Part shown: one piece after another, positions 7,214 through 16,665 of the stretch
How positions within the stretch are numbered: the first letter of the stretch is position 1
How the letters are laid out: every line of letters starts with the position of its first letter
Assembly: GCA_029879555.1 (NCBI GenBank)
Contig: JAOUQB010000014.1
Span: 1-17,827 of the forward strand
Reading direction: 5' to 3'
DNA: 17,827 bases
From: Nitrospirota bacterium
GTDB taxonomy: Bacteria > Nitrospirota > Nitrospiria > Nitrospirales > UBA8639
The notes under the pieces: generated by a model
What the model was told of the DNA's origin: nothing
The model's input: the letters and a program-made list of their open reading frames with translations, nothing else
The model's database searches: none
Program-made: the position numbers and the translations under genes

Positions 7214-8650
7214 ATGAAGCAAGTGGGCAGGCAATCCTGGCAGATATGCTTGGTAGTTCTTTGTGGTGGTTTTTTTACAGGAGCTGTTGCTCTAGCTGCG
7301 ACGCCCTCTTCCATGCCTACTTCCTTGACCTTGTCTCAGGCCATTGATTATGCCTTAACGCATTATCCATCCATAAGGGAATCGCTTGCCAAACAACAGG
7401 AAGCGCAATCGGGTGTCGGTCTTGCGGAGACTACCTATCTTCCTCGAGTGGAAATCGGAATCCAAGGAAGCCGATCCACCTTTAACAATGTCTCGGGGAT
7501 GTTTTTCCCGAATTCTTTTTTTCAGCCTATCTCAGGTCCGGATCTAGGACGAAATTCCTACAGTAGTAGCTGGGGTAGTGCGGCAGGTATTCTGTTGGCC
7601 TGGGAACCCTTTGACTTTGGGTTGCGATCAGCCCAGGTGAGTACGGCTCAAGCCATGGAGCGTTCTTCTCAAGCTTTTATTACACTTACCCAACTCGAAG
7701 TGGCCTTGGCTGTGGGTGATGCGTATATCAATGTGATCATGGCAGAGGAATCCCGCCAGGCCTTGCAAGCTAATGTTGAACGTCGACTGATCTTTGCCAA
7801 GACGGTAGATGTGTTGGTGCGCAATCAACTGCGGCCTGGGGTTGACGGATCGCGGGCTCAAGCTGAAACGGCCTTTGCACGAACTCAATTATTGGAAGCC
7901 AAGCAGGTTGAGTTCTCCCAAAGGGCCACATTGGCGCAGGTGCTTGGGAAGGCCGGCGACCAGATTGTGATCGCAGATCCCGTGTTGGATACTCCCTTTC
8001 AAGGGGCGCTACCCGATCAGGAAGATCCTGCTCAACATCCCTTGGCCTTAGTACAAAAAGCTGCAGCCGATATTCCCAAAAAACGAGAAGAGGCTCTCGC
8101 GAAGGCCTGGACGCCAAAATTCAATCTGCAAAGTTCTTTCTTTGGCCGTGGCAGCGGATGGGATAACCGGGGAAATCGAGATGGCGGTGGAGACGGGTTA
8201 TTGCCCGATGTGCCGAACTGGGCGGTTGGGTTGACCGCGACTTTTTCTTTGCTGGACTTCTCATCGATTCGTGCGCAACAACATCAGGAGCATTTCCGGA
8301 ATGTGGCCGAACTGGCTCGCTATGACCGGGTCATCCAAGAGTTGACCGCGCAGCAGGTGAAAGCGCGATCGGGTTTGGAGAGTACCCAGCGCATTGCCGA
8401 AAATACCCCCGTTCAATTACAAGCCGCACGTCTGACGGAATCCCAAGCGAAAGCCCAATTTAAAGCCGGTCTCGCCACGGTCGTGGATGTGGCTGAGGCG
8501 CAGCGGCTCGTGGTTCAGGCAGAGGTGGATGATGCACGGGCGCGTCTTGGGGTATGGAAAGCGTTGTTGGCCCTCTCGGGCGTACAGGGTGAGCTTTCAC
8601 AATTCTTACAGCTTGTTCGTCCTGCTCCTCGTTCCACGGACATCAAATGA
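7214..8650 (+). CDS. TolC-family outer membrane efflux protein
   Basis: The outer-membrane channel of a tripartite efflux pump. The 478-residue protein has a signal peptide (basic MKQVGRQ, hydrophobic core, likely cleavage after AVALA near residue 28). It contains the two outer-membrane-efflux repeats rich in long amphipathic helices: the first begins with [20 protein letters not shown], the second carries [20 protein letters not shown], the usual second-repeat motif. GGAGG (7201-7205) lies 8 nt before ATG 7214. Its TGA overlaps the ATG of the RND gene by 4 nt (ATGA at 8647-8650), so the two are translationally coupled. It exports whatever the RND partner pumps; the substrate is not evident. 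The operon order channel-pump-adaptor is less common than adaptor-pump-channel. Confidence 0.92.
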   Translation: MKQVGRQSWQICLVVLCGGFFTGAVALAATPSSMPTSLTLSQAIDYALTHYPSIRESLAKQQEAQSGVGLAETTYLPRVEIGIQGSRSTFNNVSGMFFPNSFFQPISGPDLGRNSYSSSWGSAAGILLAWEPFDFGLRSAQVSTAQAMERSSQAFITLTQLEVALAVGDAYINVIMAEESRQALQANVERRLIFAKTVDVLVRNQLRPGVDGSRAQAETAFARTQLLEAKQVEFSQRATLAQVLGKAGDQIVIADPVLDTPFQGALPDQEDPAQHPLALVQKAAADIPKKREEALAKAWTPKFNLQSSFFGRGSGWDNRGNRDGGGDGLLPDVPNWAVGLTATFSLLDFSSIRAQQHQEHFRNVAELARYDRVIQELTAQQVKARSGLESTQRIAENTPVQLQAARLTESQAKAQFKAGLATVVDVAEAQRLVVQAEVDDARARLGVWKALLALSGVQGELSQFLQLVRPAPRSTDIK

Positions 8651-11600
8651 CGCTCCTCCTCTTTGCCCTTCGCCGGCCCGTGACCATTATGGTTTTGGTG
8701 TTAGCCATCGTCTTATTTTCCTATTTGGCGATCAAACGAATGGCTATTGATATCTTCCCGAATTTGGGGCTACCTGCCATTTATGTAGCCCAACCCTATG
8801 GAGGCATGGATCCGGCTCAAATGGAAGCGCATCTCGTTTCCTTCTACGAATATCACTTTCTCTATCTCACCGGCATCGAACATGTGGAATCAAAATCCAT
8901 ACAAGGCGCGGCGTTGATGAAATTGTTTTTTCATCCGGACACGGATATGGATCAGGCGTTGGCACAGACCGTCGCCTATGTGAATCGATCACGGGCTTTT
9001 ATGCCTCCCGGAACGGTCCCCCCATTCATTTCCAGATTTGATGCCGGAAGTGTGCCGGTGGGGTATTTGGTGTTTCAAAGCGATTCGCGGAATTTGAAAG
9101 AGATTCAAGATTTGGCCTTATTTAGAGTGCGCCCGATGTTTTCCGCAGTCCCAGGAGTGTCTGCGCCTCCGCCATTTGGAGGAACGGCCAGAACCATCGT
9201 GGTTAAAGTGAACTCCGAACGGTTGCGAGCATTTGGCATGTCCCCCGAAGAAGTGGTGCAGGCTGTGCGAACGGGCAATATGCTGATGCCGTCCGGAAAT
9301 GTTCGCATAGGAGATTTAGCGTATTTAACCCCGATTAATTCTGTCGTTGGAAATATCGAAGAATTGGAGCGGTTACCTATTCGCCTGGGATCGGGGCCCA
9401 CCGTCTATCTGCAGGATGTCGGAACTGTGGAAGATGGTCAGGACATTGTCACCAGTTATGCGATGGTGAACGGCCGACGCACCGTCTACATTCCGGTGAC
9501 GAAACGGGCTGATGCCTCCACGATGGCCGTGGTGAATCGCATTCAAGAATCACTTCCGACATTTCGTGACGCGGTGCCGGATGATATCCACATTAGTTTT
9601 GAATTCGATCAATCAACGTATGTCACCAATGCGGTCAATGCCGTGGTGGTGGAAAGTGCCCTAGGGGCCATATTGACGGGGTTGGTCGTGTTGCTCTTTC
9701 TTCGCAGCTGGCGGAGTGCCGTGATTGTGGTGGTGACGATTCCATTTGCCCTCTTATCCGCTGTCGTCGCGCTATGGGCAGCCGGGCAGACTATCAACAT
9801 CATGACCTTAGGAGGACTGGCCCTTGCTGTGGGTATTTTGGTGGATGAGTCCACCGTCACCATTGAAAATGTTCATGCTCATCGCTCTCGTGGCAAGAGC
9901 CTGGCAAGAGCCGTGAAGGACTCACGCCGGGAAGTGGTCGTGCCTCTTCTTTTGGCGATGCTCAGCATTTTAGCGGTGTTCCTCCCATCGTTTTTTATGA
10001 GCGGCGTCGCAAAAGCGTTGTTTGTTCCCTTGGCCTTAGCGGTCGGATTCTCCATGGCGGCTTCGTATATCCTTGCCACGACATTGGTGCCTGTTTTGGC
10101 CATGTGGTTGTTGGGTGGGCAACTCAACGCCGAGGGACCAGAGCATCCGACTTTGCCGGTTTGGTATCTGAAGGCATTGGATTGGACCTTGAACTATAAG
10201 GGGCTCGTACTCACCGGCTATTTGCTGCTCAGCATGGCTAGTGTCATGGTTGTCGGTGGCCGGCTGGGAATGGATATCTTTCCACAGGTGGATAGCGGAC
10301 AATTTCAATTGCGAATTCTGGCTCCTGATGGGACACGTGTGGAACGAACGGAAGTGCTGACGAAGGAAATTTTGGAAACAATTACGCAGGAAATCGGGCC
10401 TGAACGCATAAACATCAGTTTGGGATTTGTGGGCGTTCATCCGTCGAGCTATCCCGTGAATACCTTGTATATGTGGAGTAGTGGGCCCCATGAAGCCGTG
10501 TTGTTGGTGGCGCTTAACCCGGGTTCGGATGTTTCCCTTGAACAGGTAAAAGAGCGATTGCGGGATATTTTACCCAAACGTTTTCCGGGGACACGTTATA
10601 CCTTTGAGGGCGGTGATATTGTCACTCAGGTCATGAGCATGGGTTCTCCCACGCCAATTGAAATCGCGATAAGTGGGCCGAATTTAGATGCGAACAGGGA
10701 GCATGCCGAAAAAGTGCGAGAGGAACTTTCGCATCTTTCTGCCATAAGAGATTTACATTTCGGACAACCCTTGGACTATCCCACCATGGCGGTCCGCATT
10801 GATCGGGTACGTGCTGGTCAGCTTGGAGTGACCGCCAGTGAAGTCGCCCGTGCAGTGGTTTCGGCGACTTCCTCAACCCGATTCGTGGAACCGATTTACT
10901 GGCGTGATCCTACGTCTGGAAGAGCTTATCAGGTGCAGGTGGAAATTCCTCAATCGGAAGTTCGATCCGCACAGGATATGTTGAATCTTCCGGTGAAGTT
11001 GGAAGGAGGACAAGGGCCTTTACTGCGTGATGTGGCAGAAGTGATTCCTGGAACCTCTATTGGTGAGTATGCACGCTATAACATGCAACGGATGGTTACG
11101 ATTGTGGCCAATGTGACGGGAGAAGACTTAGGCCGGGCCTCAGAACACATCAATGCTGCGTTGAATCGTGTCGGCCCGCCTCCGAAAGGGGTTCGAGTGG
11201 ACGTTCGAGGGCAAATCGCTCCGATGAAAGAAATGTTCGAAAATCTTCAACTGGGACTGATCTTGGCCTTGCTGACCATCTTTCTACTCTTAGCCGCTAA
11301 TTTTCAATCCTGGCGGAGTGCCTTGGTAGTTTTGTTGACGATGCCTGCAGTGTTGATGGGGGTCGTGCTTGTGTTAACGCTTACCGGGACCACGTTGAAT
11401 ATTCAATCGTTTTTGGGAACCATTATGGCCACAGGGGTCGCCTTGGCGAACGCGATCCTTTTAGTGTCTTTTGCCGAACACTATCGGAAACAAGGCCAAT
11501 CAGCCGCGGAGGCTGCTCGTGAAGGGGCAAGTAGCCGGGCTCGCCCGATTCTCATGACAGGGTTGGCCATGATCGTCGGGATGCTGCCCATGGCATTGGG

Positions 11601-11805
11601 CATGATGGAAGGAGGGCAACAGGTGGCACCCCTGGGGCAAGCGGTGATTGGCGGATTGTTGGCGGCGACCGTCTGTAGTTTGCTGATCTTGCCTGCCGTA
11701 TATGCGATTCTGGAGAAAGGGGGAGCTACCCAGTCTCCTTCATTAGATCCCGACGATCCGATGAGTGTCCACTTTGATCCTTCCCATGTCACCGTTCCCA
11801 GTTAG
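8647..11805 (+). CDS. RND superfamily efflux transporter permease (HAE-type)
   Basis: Inner-membrane proton-driven pump of a tripartite efflux system, 1052 residues, full length for AcrB/MdtB-like proteins. TM1 (about 10-28) is followed by a large periplasmic porter domain, TM2-TM6 from about residue 334, TM7 near 519, a second periplasmic domain and TM8-TM12 from about 867. Characteristic stretches are [13 protein letters not shown] at the N-terminus, [20 protein letters not shown] in TM4 and [19 protein letters not shown] in TM10. The AcrB proton-relay Asp-Asp pair is Asp400-Glu401 here, and the TM10 lysine (AcrB K940) aligns with Ala934, so the relay is non-canonical. The N-terminal [17 protein letters not shown] region belongs to a widespread subfamily usually annotated only as a permease subunit. 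Metal versus drug substrate is undecided. It overlaps the channel gene by 4 nt. Confidence 0.94.
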   Translation: MTLLLFALRRPVTIMVLVLAIVLFSYLAIKRMAIDIFPNLGLPAIYVAQPYGGMDPAQMEAHLVSFYEYHFLYLTGIEHVESKSIQGAALMKLFFHPDTDMDQALAQTVAYVNRSRAFMPPGTVPPFISRFDAGSVPVGYLVFQSDSRNLKEIQDLALFRVRPMFSAVPGVSAPPPFGGTARTIVVKVNSERLRAFGMSPEEVVQAVRTGNMLMPSGNVRIGDLAYLTPINSVVGNIEELERLPIRLGSGPTVYLQDVGTVEDGQDIVTSYAMVNGRRTVYIPVTKRADASTMAVVNRIQESLPTFRDAVPDDIHISFEFDQSTYVTNAVNAVVVESALGAILTGLVVLLFLRSWRSAVIVVVTIPFALLSAVVALWAAGQTINIMTLGGLALAVGILVDESTVTIENVHAHRSRGKSLARAVKDSRREVVVPLLLAMLSILAVFLPSFFMSGVAKALFVPLALAVGFSMAASYILATTLVPVLAMWLLGGQLNAEGPEHPTLPVWYLKALDWTLNYKGLVLTGYLLLSMASVMVVGGRLGMDIFPQVDSGQFQLRILAPDGTRVERTEVLTKEILETITQEIGPERINISLGFVGVHPSSYPVNTLYMWSSGPHEAVLLVALNPGSDVSLEQVKERLRDILPKRFPGTRYTFEGGDIVTQVMSMGSPTPIEIAISGPNLDANREHAEKVREELSHLSAIRDLHFGQPLDYPTMAVRIDRVRAGQLGVTASEVARAVVSATSSTRFVEPIYWRDPTSGRAYQVQVEIPQSEVRSAQDMLNLPVKLEGGQGPLLRDVAEVIPGTSIGEYARYNMQRMVTIVANVTGEDLGRASEHINAALNRVGPPPKGVRVDVRGQIAPMKEMFENLQLGLILALLTIFLLLAANFQSWRSALVVLLTMPAVLMGVVLVLTLTGTTLNIQSFLGTIMATGVALANAILLVSFAEHYRKQGQSAAEAAREGASSRARPILMTGLAMIVGMLPMALGMMEGGQQVAPLGQAVIGGLLAATVCSLLILPAVYAILEKGGATQSPSLDPDDPMSVHFDPSHVTVPS

Positions 11806-11815
11806 CCGGGAGTTG

Positions 11816-11838
11816 CTATTAAGCCGGCAACTTAATAG
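11816..11838 (+). other. Intercistronic hairpin between RND and adaptor genes
   Basis: CTATTAAG (11816-11823) and CTTAATAG (11831-11838) form a perfect 8-bp stem around CCGGCAA, beginning 10 nt after the RND stop codon. No T run follows, so it is not a standard terminator. It could be a processing or RNA-stability element setting different pump and adaptor levels, or an operator. Confidence 0.4.
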
Positions 11839-11917
11839 TTGCATGGCAGTGCTATGAATGCCTGTGAAATAAGACCTCCGATTAAAATAATGCACTCTAA
11901 ATTGTTGCCGGTTTAAT

Positions 11918-13051
11918 ATGTCACGAAAGATCATTGGAATTGGTTTAGTGTTGTTCGCACTGATCGGTGTGGGTATCATGGTGATGAACAACGAAGGCCG
12001 TACGCCACGCCCATCCTCTGGCTCTCCATCTTCCCCCCTTTATTCTGAAGCGTCAGAAATGACCGCGGGTGGTATTCAAACGGTTTCAGTTGAAGTCGTA
12101 CCGGTTTCCAGTCGCTATCTCGAAGAAATCATTCCTCTACCAGGGGAACTGCTCCCTTTTTTGAGCGTCAATCTTTCGCCAAAAATCACCGGGATCGTTG
12201 ATTCTGTCATGGTGGATCGAGGCTCCACAGTCAAGAAGGGAGATGTTCTCATTCAATTACGTGCCCCAGAGTTGCACGCGCAGAGGATGGAAGCGGAAGC
12301 CCAGCTTCGTGCTGCTACGATTACATTTACCCGCCTCCAATCCGCGGCCTCTACGCCAGGAATAGTCGCTGGACACGATCTGGAATTAGCTCAACATAAC
12401 CAGGAAGCTCTAAAAGCTCGTCTCCAGTCGGTACAAGAAATGGAAAAGTATTTACAGGTCGTGGCGCCGTTCCATGGAGTCATCACTCAACGGAATATTC
12501 ATCCAGGTGCGGTGGTGGGCCCCGATCAGAGAGATGGTCATGGTTCCCCTCTTGTCCGGTTGGAGCAGATAAAGCATCTACGATTGATCGTTCCAGTTCC
12601 TGAGGTGTACGTCGGATCGATTGCCAAAGGGGCGGCTGTACCCTTTACTGTTCCGACTTATCCTCAAGAGACATTTTCTGGTGTGGTGTCCCGCATCTCC
12701 CAATCCATTAATTCCAAGACCCGGTCCATGCCAGTGGAAATTGATGTGACCAACCCGGATCATCGATTGGCTGCAGGAATGTTTCCGGAAGTCCGTTGGC
12801 CGATTCGTGGAACGTCTCCCTCGCTGTTTGTTCCAAACCCTTCCGTCGTGACTACAACAGAAGCCACCTTTGTCCTTCATGTGAAAAACAAAGTTGTGGC
12901 TTGGATTCCGGTTCGCAAAGGAACCAGGAGCGATTCCATGATAGAAATTTTTGGAGCTCTTCAGGCAGGGGATTGGGTGGTGTTGCGTGGAACGGATGAG
13001 CTCCGACCTGGGACGGTTATTGAACCGTTGCCTGTGAGTCAGGGATCCTAA
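11918..13051 (+). CDS. RND efflux periplasmic adaptor (membrane fusion protein, HlyD/AcrA-like)
   Basis: The periplasmic adaptor that bridges the RND pump and the TolC-type channel. In 377 residues it shows an N-terminal membrane anchor (about residues 4-23, no lipobox), a Ser/Pro-rich linker, the first biotinyl-lipoyl half-motif (SPKITGIVDSVMVDRGSTV, from about residue 87), a short helical hairpin (about 120-175), the second half-motif (VVAPFHGVITQRNIHPGAVV, about 181-200) and beta-barrel and membrane-proximal domains to the end. It is the third gene of the efflux operon but begins 112 nt after the RND gene. No Shine-Dalgarno precedes the ATG at 11918 (GGTTTAATATG), unlike its neighbours. 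That spacing, plus the hairpin in between, suggests separate control or initiation. The family call is firm; the substrate is unknown. Confidence 0.92.
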   Translation: MSRKIIGIGLVLFALIGVGIMVMNNEGRTPRPSSGSPSSPLYSEASEMTAGGIQTVSVEVVPVSSRYLEEIIPLPGELLPFLSVNLSPKITGIVDSVMVDRGSTVKKGDVLIQLRAPELHAQRMEAEAQLRAATITFTRLQSAASTPGIVAGHDLELAQHNQEALKARLQSVQEMEKYLQVVAPFHGVITQRNIHPGAVVGPDQRDGHGSPLVRLEQIKHLRLIVPVPEVYVGSIAKGAAVPFTVPTYPQETFSGVVSRISQSINSKTRSMPVEIDVTNPDHRLAAGMFPEVRWPIRGTSPSLFVPNPSVVTTTEATFVLHVKNKVVAWIPVRKGTRSDSMIEIFGALQAGDWVVLRGTDELRPGTVIEPLPVSQGS

Positions 13052-13140
13052 TTTCTTCAGACGACTTGGTTCTCATTGAGTTCAGGATGGAGCCGGTTTT
13101 CAATGACCGCTTCACTCTATTTCCCTTCACATTTTTCCTT

Positions 13141-13641
13141 TTAACGGAGAGCCTCGGTTTTCGTAGGCGACCATTGCACGGCTACGATGCGAATAATTCC
13201 CAGGACTAAGAGAATTCCGCCGAGAGTGAACCATTGGGAAAGCGGGGCTTCAGAAAACCATTTGGAAATGATTTCTGTCAGCATGACGACCAAAATGGTG
13301 TCCACAATAAACGTCACCTTCACGCGTCCTTCAGAAAAATAGGTGAGGGTGGTTTTAAACACTTCCACGATGGCGAGAATGATCAATGTGTCTACAATCA
13401 AGTGGCGCAAGGCTTGTTCTATCGGATGATGAAAGAGCGTTTGGAGGTTGAGAAATATTCGAAAGACGCCTCCCGCCAATCCCAATAGAATGGTCATGAT
13501 GAGGAGGCTGAGGACGACTTTTATCCCTTTCATCCAAAAGTGTGTGAGATCTGCACCGAGAAGTTGAGTCAACCAACTGGATGAGTCCCGAAAGGATGGT
13601 GGGAATAAAGTTGGGGTTATTCGAGATGCCATGGCTTTCAT
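13141..13641 (-). CDS. psiE: PsiE family phosphate-starvation-inducible membrane protein
   Basis: A small inner-membrane protein. In E. coli psiE belongs to the phosphate regulon and is induced by phosphate starvation; its biochemical role is unknown. From ATG 13641 the protein has 166 residues with four hydrophobic segments (about 38-58, 83-103, 109-127 and 135-155). It has family-like stretches such as HHPIEQALRHLIVDTLIILA, FKTTLTYFSEGRVKVTFIVD and LVVMLTEIISKW. A longer frame reaching 13725 would overlap the upstream CBS gene; I chose 13641 because its ATG follows the CBS stop as TAA-C-ATG, a classic termination-reinitiation arrangement. A second ATG lies at 13632. Its pairing with a CBS-domain regulator suggests nucleotide-dependent control, which is inference. 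Confidence 0.85.
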   Translation of the reverse strand: MKAMASRITPTLFPPSFRDSSSWLTQLLGADLTHFWMKGIKVVLSLLIMTILLGLAGGVFRIFLNLQTLFHHPIEQALRHLIVDTLIILAIVEVFKTTLTYFSEGRVKVTFIVDTILVVMLTEIISKWFSEAPLSQWFTLGGILLVLGIIRIVAVQWSPTKTEALR

Positions 13642-13642
13642 G

Positions 13643-14026
13643 TTACAACTCATCTCGTGAGACGGGAGATAAGAGATCACGGACCGACAGCATTCCGAAT
13701 ACGTGATGTTCGTCGCCAACGGCAAGGTGTCGTGTGCCTGCGGCTTTCATGATACCAGCGGCCTCAAAAATGGATTCAGATTCATCAATGCTGACGATGG
13801 GAGTACTCATGATCTGCTTCACTTGCACAAATTCTGCTTGTAGATGAAAGGCGACCACTTTTCTGACAATATCGCTTTCTGTGATGATGCCAACCATCTC
13901 GGACCCTTGCATCACCATTAGACTGCCAATTTTTTTAATGCGCATGAGATTTGATGCGACTGAGACGGCTTGGGTTGATTCAATGCAAGCCAATTCCCGA
14001 GTCATGAGTTGTTCTACACGTACCAT
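13643..14026 (-). CDS. Two-CBS-domain protein
   Basis: A stand-alone pair of CBS domains (a Bateman module) in 127 residues, expected to be cytoplasmic and to sense adenine nucleotides or related ligands. The first CBS spans about residues 7-60 (MTRELACIESTQAVSVASNL ... IGSLMVMQGSEMVGIITESD), the second about 70-125 (MSTPIVSIDESESIFEAAGI ... TRHLAVGDEHHVFGMLSVRD). The GIITESD and GMLSVRD motifs hold the aspartates that normally contact ribose or phosphate of the ligand. AAGGAGG lies 8 nt before ATG 14026. The stop codon is 1 nt upstream of the psiE ATG, so the two are translated together. No DNA-binding or enzymatic domain is attached; it probably acts on a partner, the obvious candidate being PsiE. 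Confidence 0.9.
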   Translation of the reverse strand: MVRVEQLMTRELACIESTQAVSVASNLMRIKKIGSLMVMQGSEMVGIITESDIVRKVVAFHLQAEFVQVKQIMSTPIVSIDESESIFEAAGIMKAAGTRHLAVGDEHHVFGMLSVRDLLSPVSRDEL

Positions 14027-14064
14027 TTGTTTTTCCTCCTTTTAATAGTTGTTCTTTATGTGAA

Positions 14065-14083
14065 TCATATTCTTTGGATATGA
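14065..14083. promoter_or_regulatory. Inverted repeat upstream of the CBS-psiE operon (possible operator)
   Basis: TCATAT-N7-ATATGA is a perfect 6-bp dyad 38 nt upstream of the CBS start, in the divergent region shared with the lipoprotein gene. It contains a TATGAT-like -10 on the minus strand. It may be an operator or part of a promoter. Confidence 0.3.
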
Positions 14084-14214
14084 CTAAGGGATCACGAGCT
14101 GAAGACATTCTTGTTACATTTTTCGAAAACAGCTGTTTAGGCTAATATTTTTCGATACAATTAGCTGACTAGGAAAATTGAACTGTTCGTCATGATCATT
14201 CAAGGAGGGCGTCT

Positions 14215-14862
14215 ATGAAGCGAAGTGTTGTGAGCGGGGTATTGGTGGGTGTGGCTCTGTCTCTAGGGGCTTGTAGTACCCCTCAATTTCAAACCTTAAA
14301 AATCTTTGATAGTCCCAATCGTGTGGTCGCCTTACAGGCTATGTCCGATGCCTATGGTGGTAAAGGGTATGATCATCCCATTTCATTGACGACGGAGGAA
14401 ATGACCCGCCTTCTCAAGGGGATTCGCGTGAAGCGTGGGGTCATGGGAGGGACCTACCATCCGGCGTTGAGTGATACGGAAATTCAGGTGTTTGTCCCAC
14501 ATCTTGTCAACGCCCTCCAAAAATCCACCAAAGAGGAATTGGTTACGTTTTTTGAAACGGCTCATCTCGATGATGTATTCGATCTGACCACTTCTGGTGG
14601 ATTGTTTGTTGCCGGAGGAAATTTCTATGTGGTGCTGAGCAATTTTTCGGTGAAAACCCGAGCCTGGCAGGATGCCGAACAGCATGAGGCTTCTTATCGA
14701 GGTCGTCCCCTGGAGCAAATTAATCCTCAGCCGGGCCGCCTAGTTTTTGAACCCGAGAAATATATGGTGGAATCCCCTGATGGGGAAATTGGCAGCCGAT
14801 TTCAGGGGAAGCCCTGGCAGGTGGCCATCCGGTACAAGGAATTTTTGGGCACAGTAAAATAA
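14215..14862 (+). CDS. Lipoprotein of unknown function
   Basis: A 215-residue protein with a bacterial lipoprotein signal peptide: MKRS, a hydrophobic stretch, and the lipobox LGAC with the lipidated Cys20. The residue after cysteine is Ser, so outer-membrane sorting is likely. I do not recognise the mature domain. It is mixed alpha/beta in character, with a segment predicted helical around EEMTRLLKGIRVKRG, an acidic/amphipathic region (VPHLVNALQKSTKEELVTFF), a hydrophobic beta-rich centre (SGGLFVAGGNFYVVLSNFSV) and a polar C-terminus (RLVFEPEKYMVESPDGEIGS). AAGGAGG lies about 6 nt before ATG 14215. The gene is divergent from the CBS-psiE pair and convergent with the porin gene. Membership in the phosphate response is possible from position only; no function is assigned. 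Confidence 0.82.
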   Translation: MKRSVVSGVLVGVALSLGACSTPQFQTLKIFDSPNRVVALQAMSDAYGGKGYDHPISLTTEEMTRLLKGIRVKRGVMGGTYHPALSDTEIQVFVPHLVNALQKSTKEELVTFFETAHLDDVFDLTTSGGLFVAGGNFYVVLSNFSVKTRAWQDAEQHEASYRGRPLEQINPQPGRLVFEPEKYMVESPDGEIGSRFQGKPWQVAIRYKEFLGTVK

Positions 14863-15173
14863 TTTCTTTAACGTTGCTCTCTTGCGGTAGCTGCTTAAGC
14901 ACCTTTTCCCTTATCCGAGGAAGTGGAGTTTTGAGATAAGCTGAGGCAGTTATATTTGATTACTTCCCAAGGGAAACGGCCGGTTCTTCAACAAGAAACG
15001 ACAATGTAGTAATTCCTGCTTGTTTTTTGCAGGAACCTGCTGATTATGGCCACAGGTACATACTCGCCAAAAACTCCGGATATGACTGTAGGGGGTCTTG
15101 GAATTCTTTCTGGGTAGATTTAGAGTATGGAGGCTTTCCTGTAGAGATCCGGCCTTCAATCAGGAATAATAAA
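14863..15173. other. Intergenic region between lipoprotein and porin genes
   Basis: No gene is convincing here. It contains the palindrome TGCTTAAGCA (14892-14901) shortly after the lipoprotein stop, followed by an interrupted T tract, and the hairpin TTCCTGC (15013-15019) with GCAGGAA (15029-15035) around a T-rich loop. A minus-strand open frame (14950-15159) with a TTG start is discussed among the rejected items. Confidence 0.5.
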
Positions 15174-15204
15174 CCCCCATCCGAGAACGGAACTCGGATG
15201 GGGG
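15174..15204 (-). terminator. Strong intrinsic terminator of the porin gene
   Basis: CCCCCATCCGAG (15174-15185) pairs perfectly with CTCGGATGGGGG (15193-15204), a 12-bp GC-rich stem with a 7-nt loop. Read on the minus strand it is followed by TTTATTATT, a U-rich tail, about 50 nt after the porin stop at 15257. The plus side is G-rich, so termination in that direction is less certain. Confidence 0.85.
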
Positions 15205-15256
15205 GGTGGGAGGAGAGGAGGAGTGCTTTTCCGTCCCTAGGTAGGTGTTTGAAAAA

Positions 15257-16657
15257 TTAGAATGAAACATCCCATTGTAATCGAATACGTTGTTCCTGAA
15301 GATCTTTGCCTACCGGCTGGGCAAGGGCAAACCAAGAGCCATCCAGTGTCAATTTATTCTTGTGTCCCGCAAAAAACCAATTAATGGCGGCGGTGAATTC
15401 CTGTAACGTGTCGTTATGCGCAGACACATTGGGGTCCACAAAGGCGTATCGGAAGGCCACTTCCAAAGGTTGTGGTATGGCTGGAATCAGATAATGGGGG
15501 AAATATCCGATTTGTGAATAACTGCCCATGAGGTTGGTTTTACTCCCCAGTGCCCCTTCCGAAAAGCTAGAATCTTTGACCTGCTTCCAATGGTATTCAT
15601 GTTGCAGAGAGAGTCCTTGCCATTTGAGGGCAAACTCCTCCATCATCCCATCAACCCGAAATTGTCCATTTGTGGCACTGCTGTCGTTGGTATAGGCCAA
15701 TCCTGCAGAATTCATACTTCCCAACCTTCCGCACCCGCTTGAAGACCATCGGGTACATTTGCCGATGTTGGTATAGCTGGCAAAGGCCACACTGGCTGTG
15801 GGCTGTTCATGGTATTCCACGTCACTCTGAGACCATTTCAAATCGCGACCCAGAAAGTTCCATTGGAAACGCCCGAACCACATCATGTTGTCGTCATCGT
15901 TCGCTTCACCCCTTCCCGATCCGGTAAACACACCGCCATAATACCGTGAATCGAAGAAGGTGCCTGGCGCCAGATGGCCATAGAGCATGGCCCCCATCTG
16001 TCGGTCAATGGTAAATGTGCTATTGACAATAGATCGTTCCACGAACTGCTGATTGCCGGAGGAGTCTCGCCGTTCACGGTTATAATCGACTTTCCATTGG
16101 CCGACCTGGAGCGATGCCCATTTAAATCGTTCAAGCATAATTCGCCAGTCAATCAATCTTGTATCTCCTGGAGACCCACCAGAATCCGATGTCGATTGCA
16201 AATCCACCTCGAAGTAATACTTGATCCATGGTTGATAGCCGTGGCCACCAATTTTCATTCGCACCCGGCGTAGTTCGAAGGTGCTTTCGGATTGATTAGA
16301 ATAATCAGCAGCCCCTTCTTCATCAGCCCTGTCAGGATACGACCATCGGCCTTGAAATCGCCACTGAAGCTGAGTGGCAAATTTACCATCCTTGCTTTTG
16401 ATCTCAAATCCCTTTCGTCCATACCCGATAGCAACGGGAAATTCCTGATCCATGCGGTCATGGAGCTCTTGATCTCTTTTCTCGCGACCGGCTTCAATTC
16501 GCACCCAGTCTTCTTTGCTAATTATGCCTTTTTCTTCCAGTAAATCAGAAAGCGTGTCCCTATAAAGCCTGTCCCCATCCCCTTCCCCAGCCAAGGCGTG
16601 GCTCTGTAACAAGACGCCCAAGCATACGACGGTGAAAACCAATCGAATGACCTTCAT
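15257..16657 (-). CDS. Phosphate-selective porin, OprO/OprP family
   Basis: An outer-membrane beta-barrel porin for phosphate or polyphosphate uptake. From ATG 16657 it has 466 residues: a signal peptide (MKVIRLVFTVVCLGVLLQSHALA, cleavage near residue 23), a short helical N-terminal segment (LSDLLEEKGIISKEDWVRIE) common in this family, then an amphipathic beta-barrel with many aromatic girdle residues (for example QLQWRFQGRWSYPD, FELRRVRMKIGGH, KYYFEVDLQ). It ends in the C-terminal phenylalanine (LQWDVSF) used for outer-membrane insertion. I prefer 16657 over the upstream 16735 start because GAGAGGAGA lies 8 nt before it and the signal peptide begins there. Anion specificity in OprP comes from lysines and arginines in the constriction loop and cannot be verified by eye. 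A Pho-box-like promoter lies upstream and a strong terminator downstream, so it is a single-gene unit divergent from pstS. Confidence 0.86.
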   Translation of the reverse strand: MKVIRLVFTVVCLGVLLQSHALAGEGDGDRLYRDTLSDLLEEKGIISKEDWVRIEAGREKRDQELHDRMDQEFPVAIGYGRKGFEIKSKDGKFATQLQWRFQGRWSYPDRADEEGAADYSNQSESTFELRRVRMKIGGHGYQPWIKYYFEVDLQSTSDSGGSPGDTRLIDWRIMLERFKWASLQVGQWKVDYNRERRDSSGNQQFVERSIVNSTFTIDRQMGAMLYGHLAPGTFFDSRYYGGVFTGSGRGEANDDDNMMWFGRFQWNFLGRDLKWSQSDVEYHEQPTASVAFASYTNIGKCTRWSSSGCGRLGSMNSAGLAYTNDSSATNGQFRVDGMMEEFALKWQGLSLQHEYHWKQVKDSSFSEGALGSKTNLMGSYSQIGYFPHYLIPAIPQPLEVAFRYAFVDPNVSAHNDTLQEFTAAINWFFAGHKNKLTLDGSWFALAQPVGKDLQEQRIRLQWDVSF

Positions 16658-16665
16658 GAATACGG

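Noticed and set aside
13052..13140. Terminator after the efflux operon
   Set aside because: Only a 4-bp inverted repeat (CGGT/ACCG) is visible before a pyrimidine-rich stretch; too weak to annotate.
14113..14128. Half-matching Pho box (TTTCG-N6-GTAAC, minus strand) upstream of CBS-psiE
   Set aside because: Only the GTAAC half agrees with the two better boxes and no good -10 follows, although psiE would be an expected target.
14950..15159. 69-codon minus-strand open frame containing a CTCGH motif
   Set aside because: It needs a TTG start just next to the porin terminator, has no ribosome site and lacks the further cysteine pair of a zinc ribbon. Probably chance, though a decayed small gene is not excluded.
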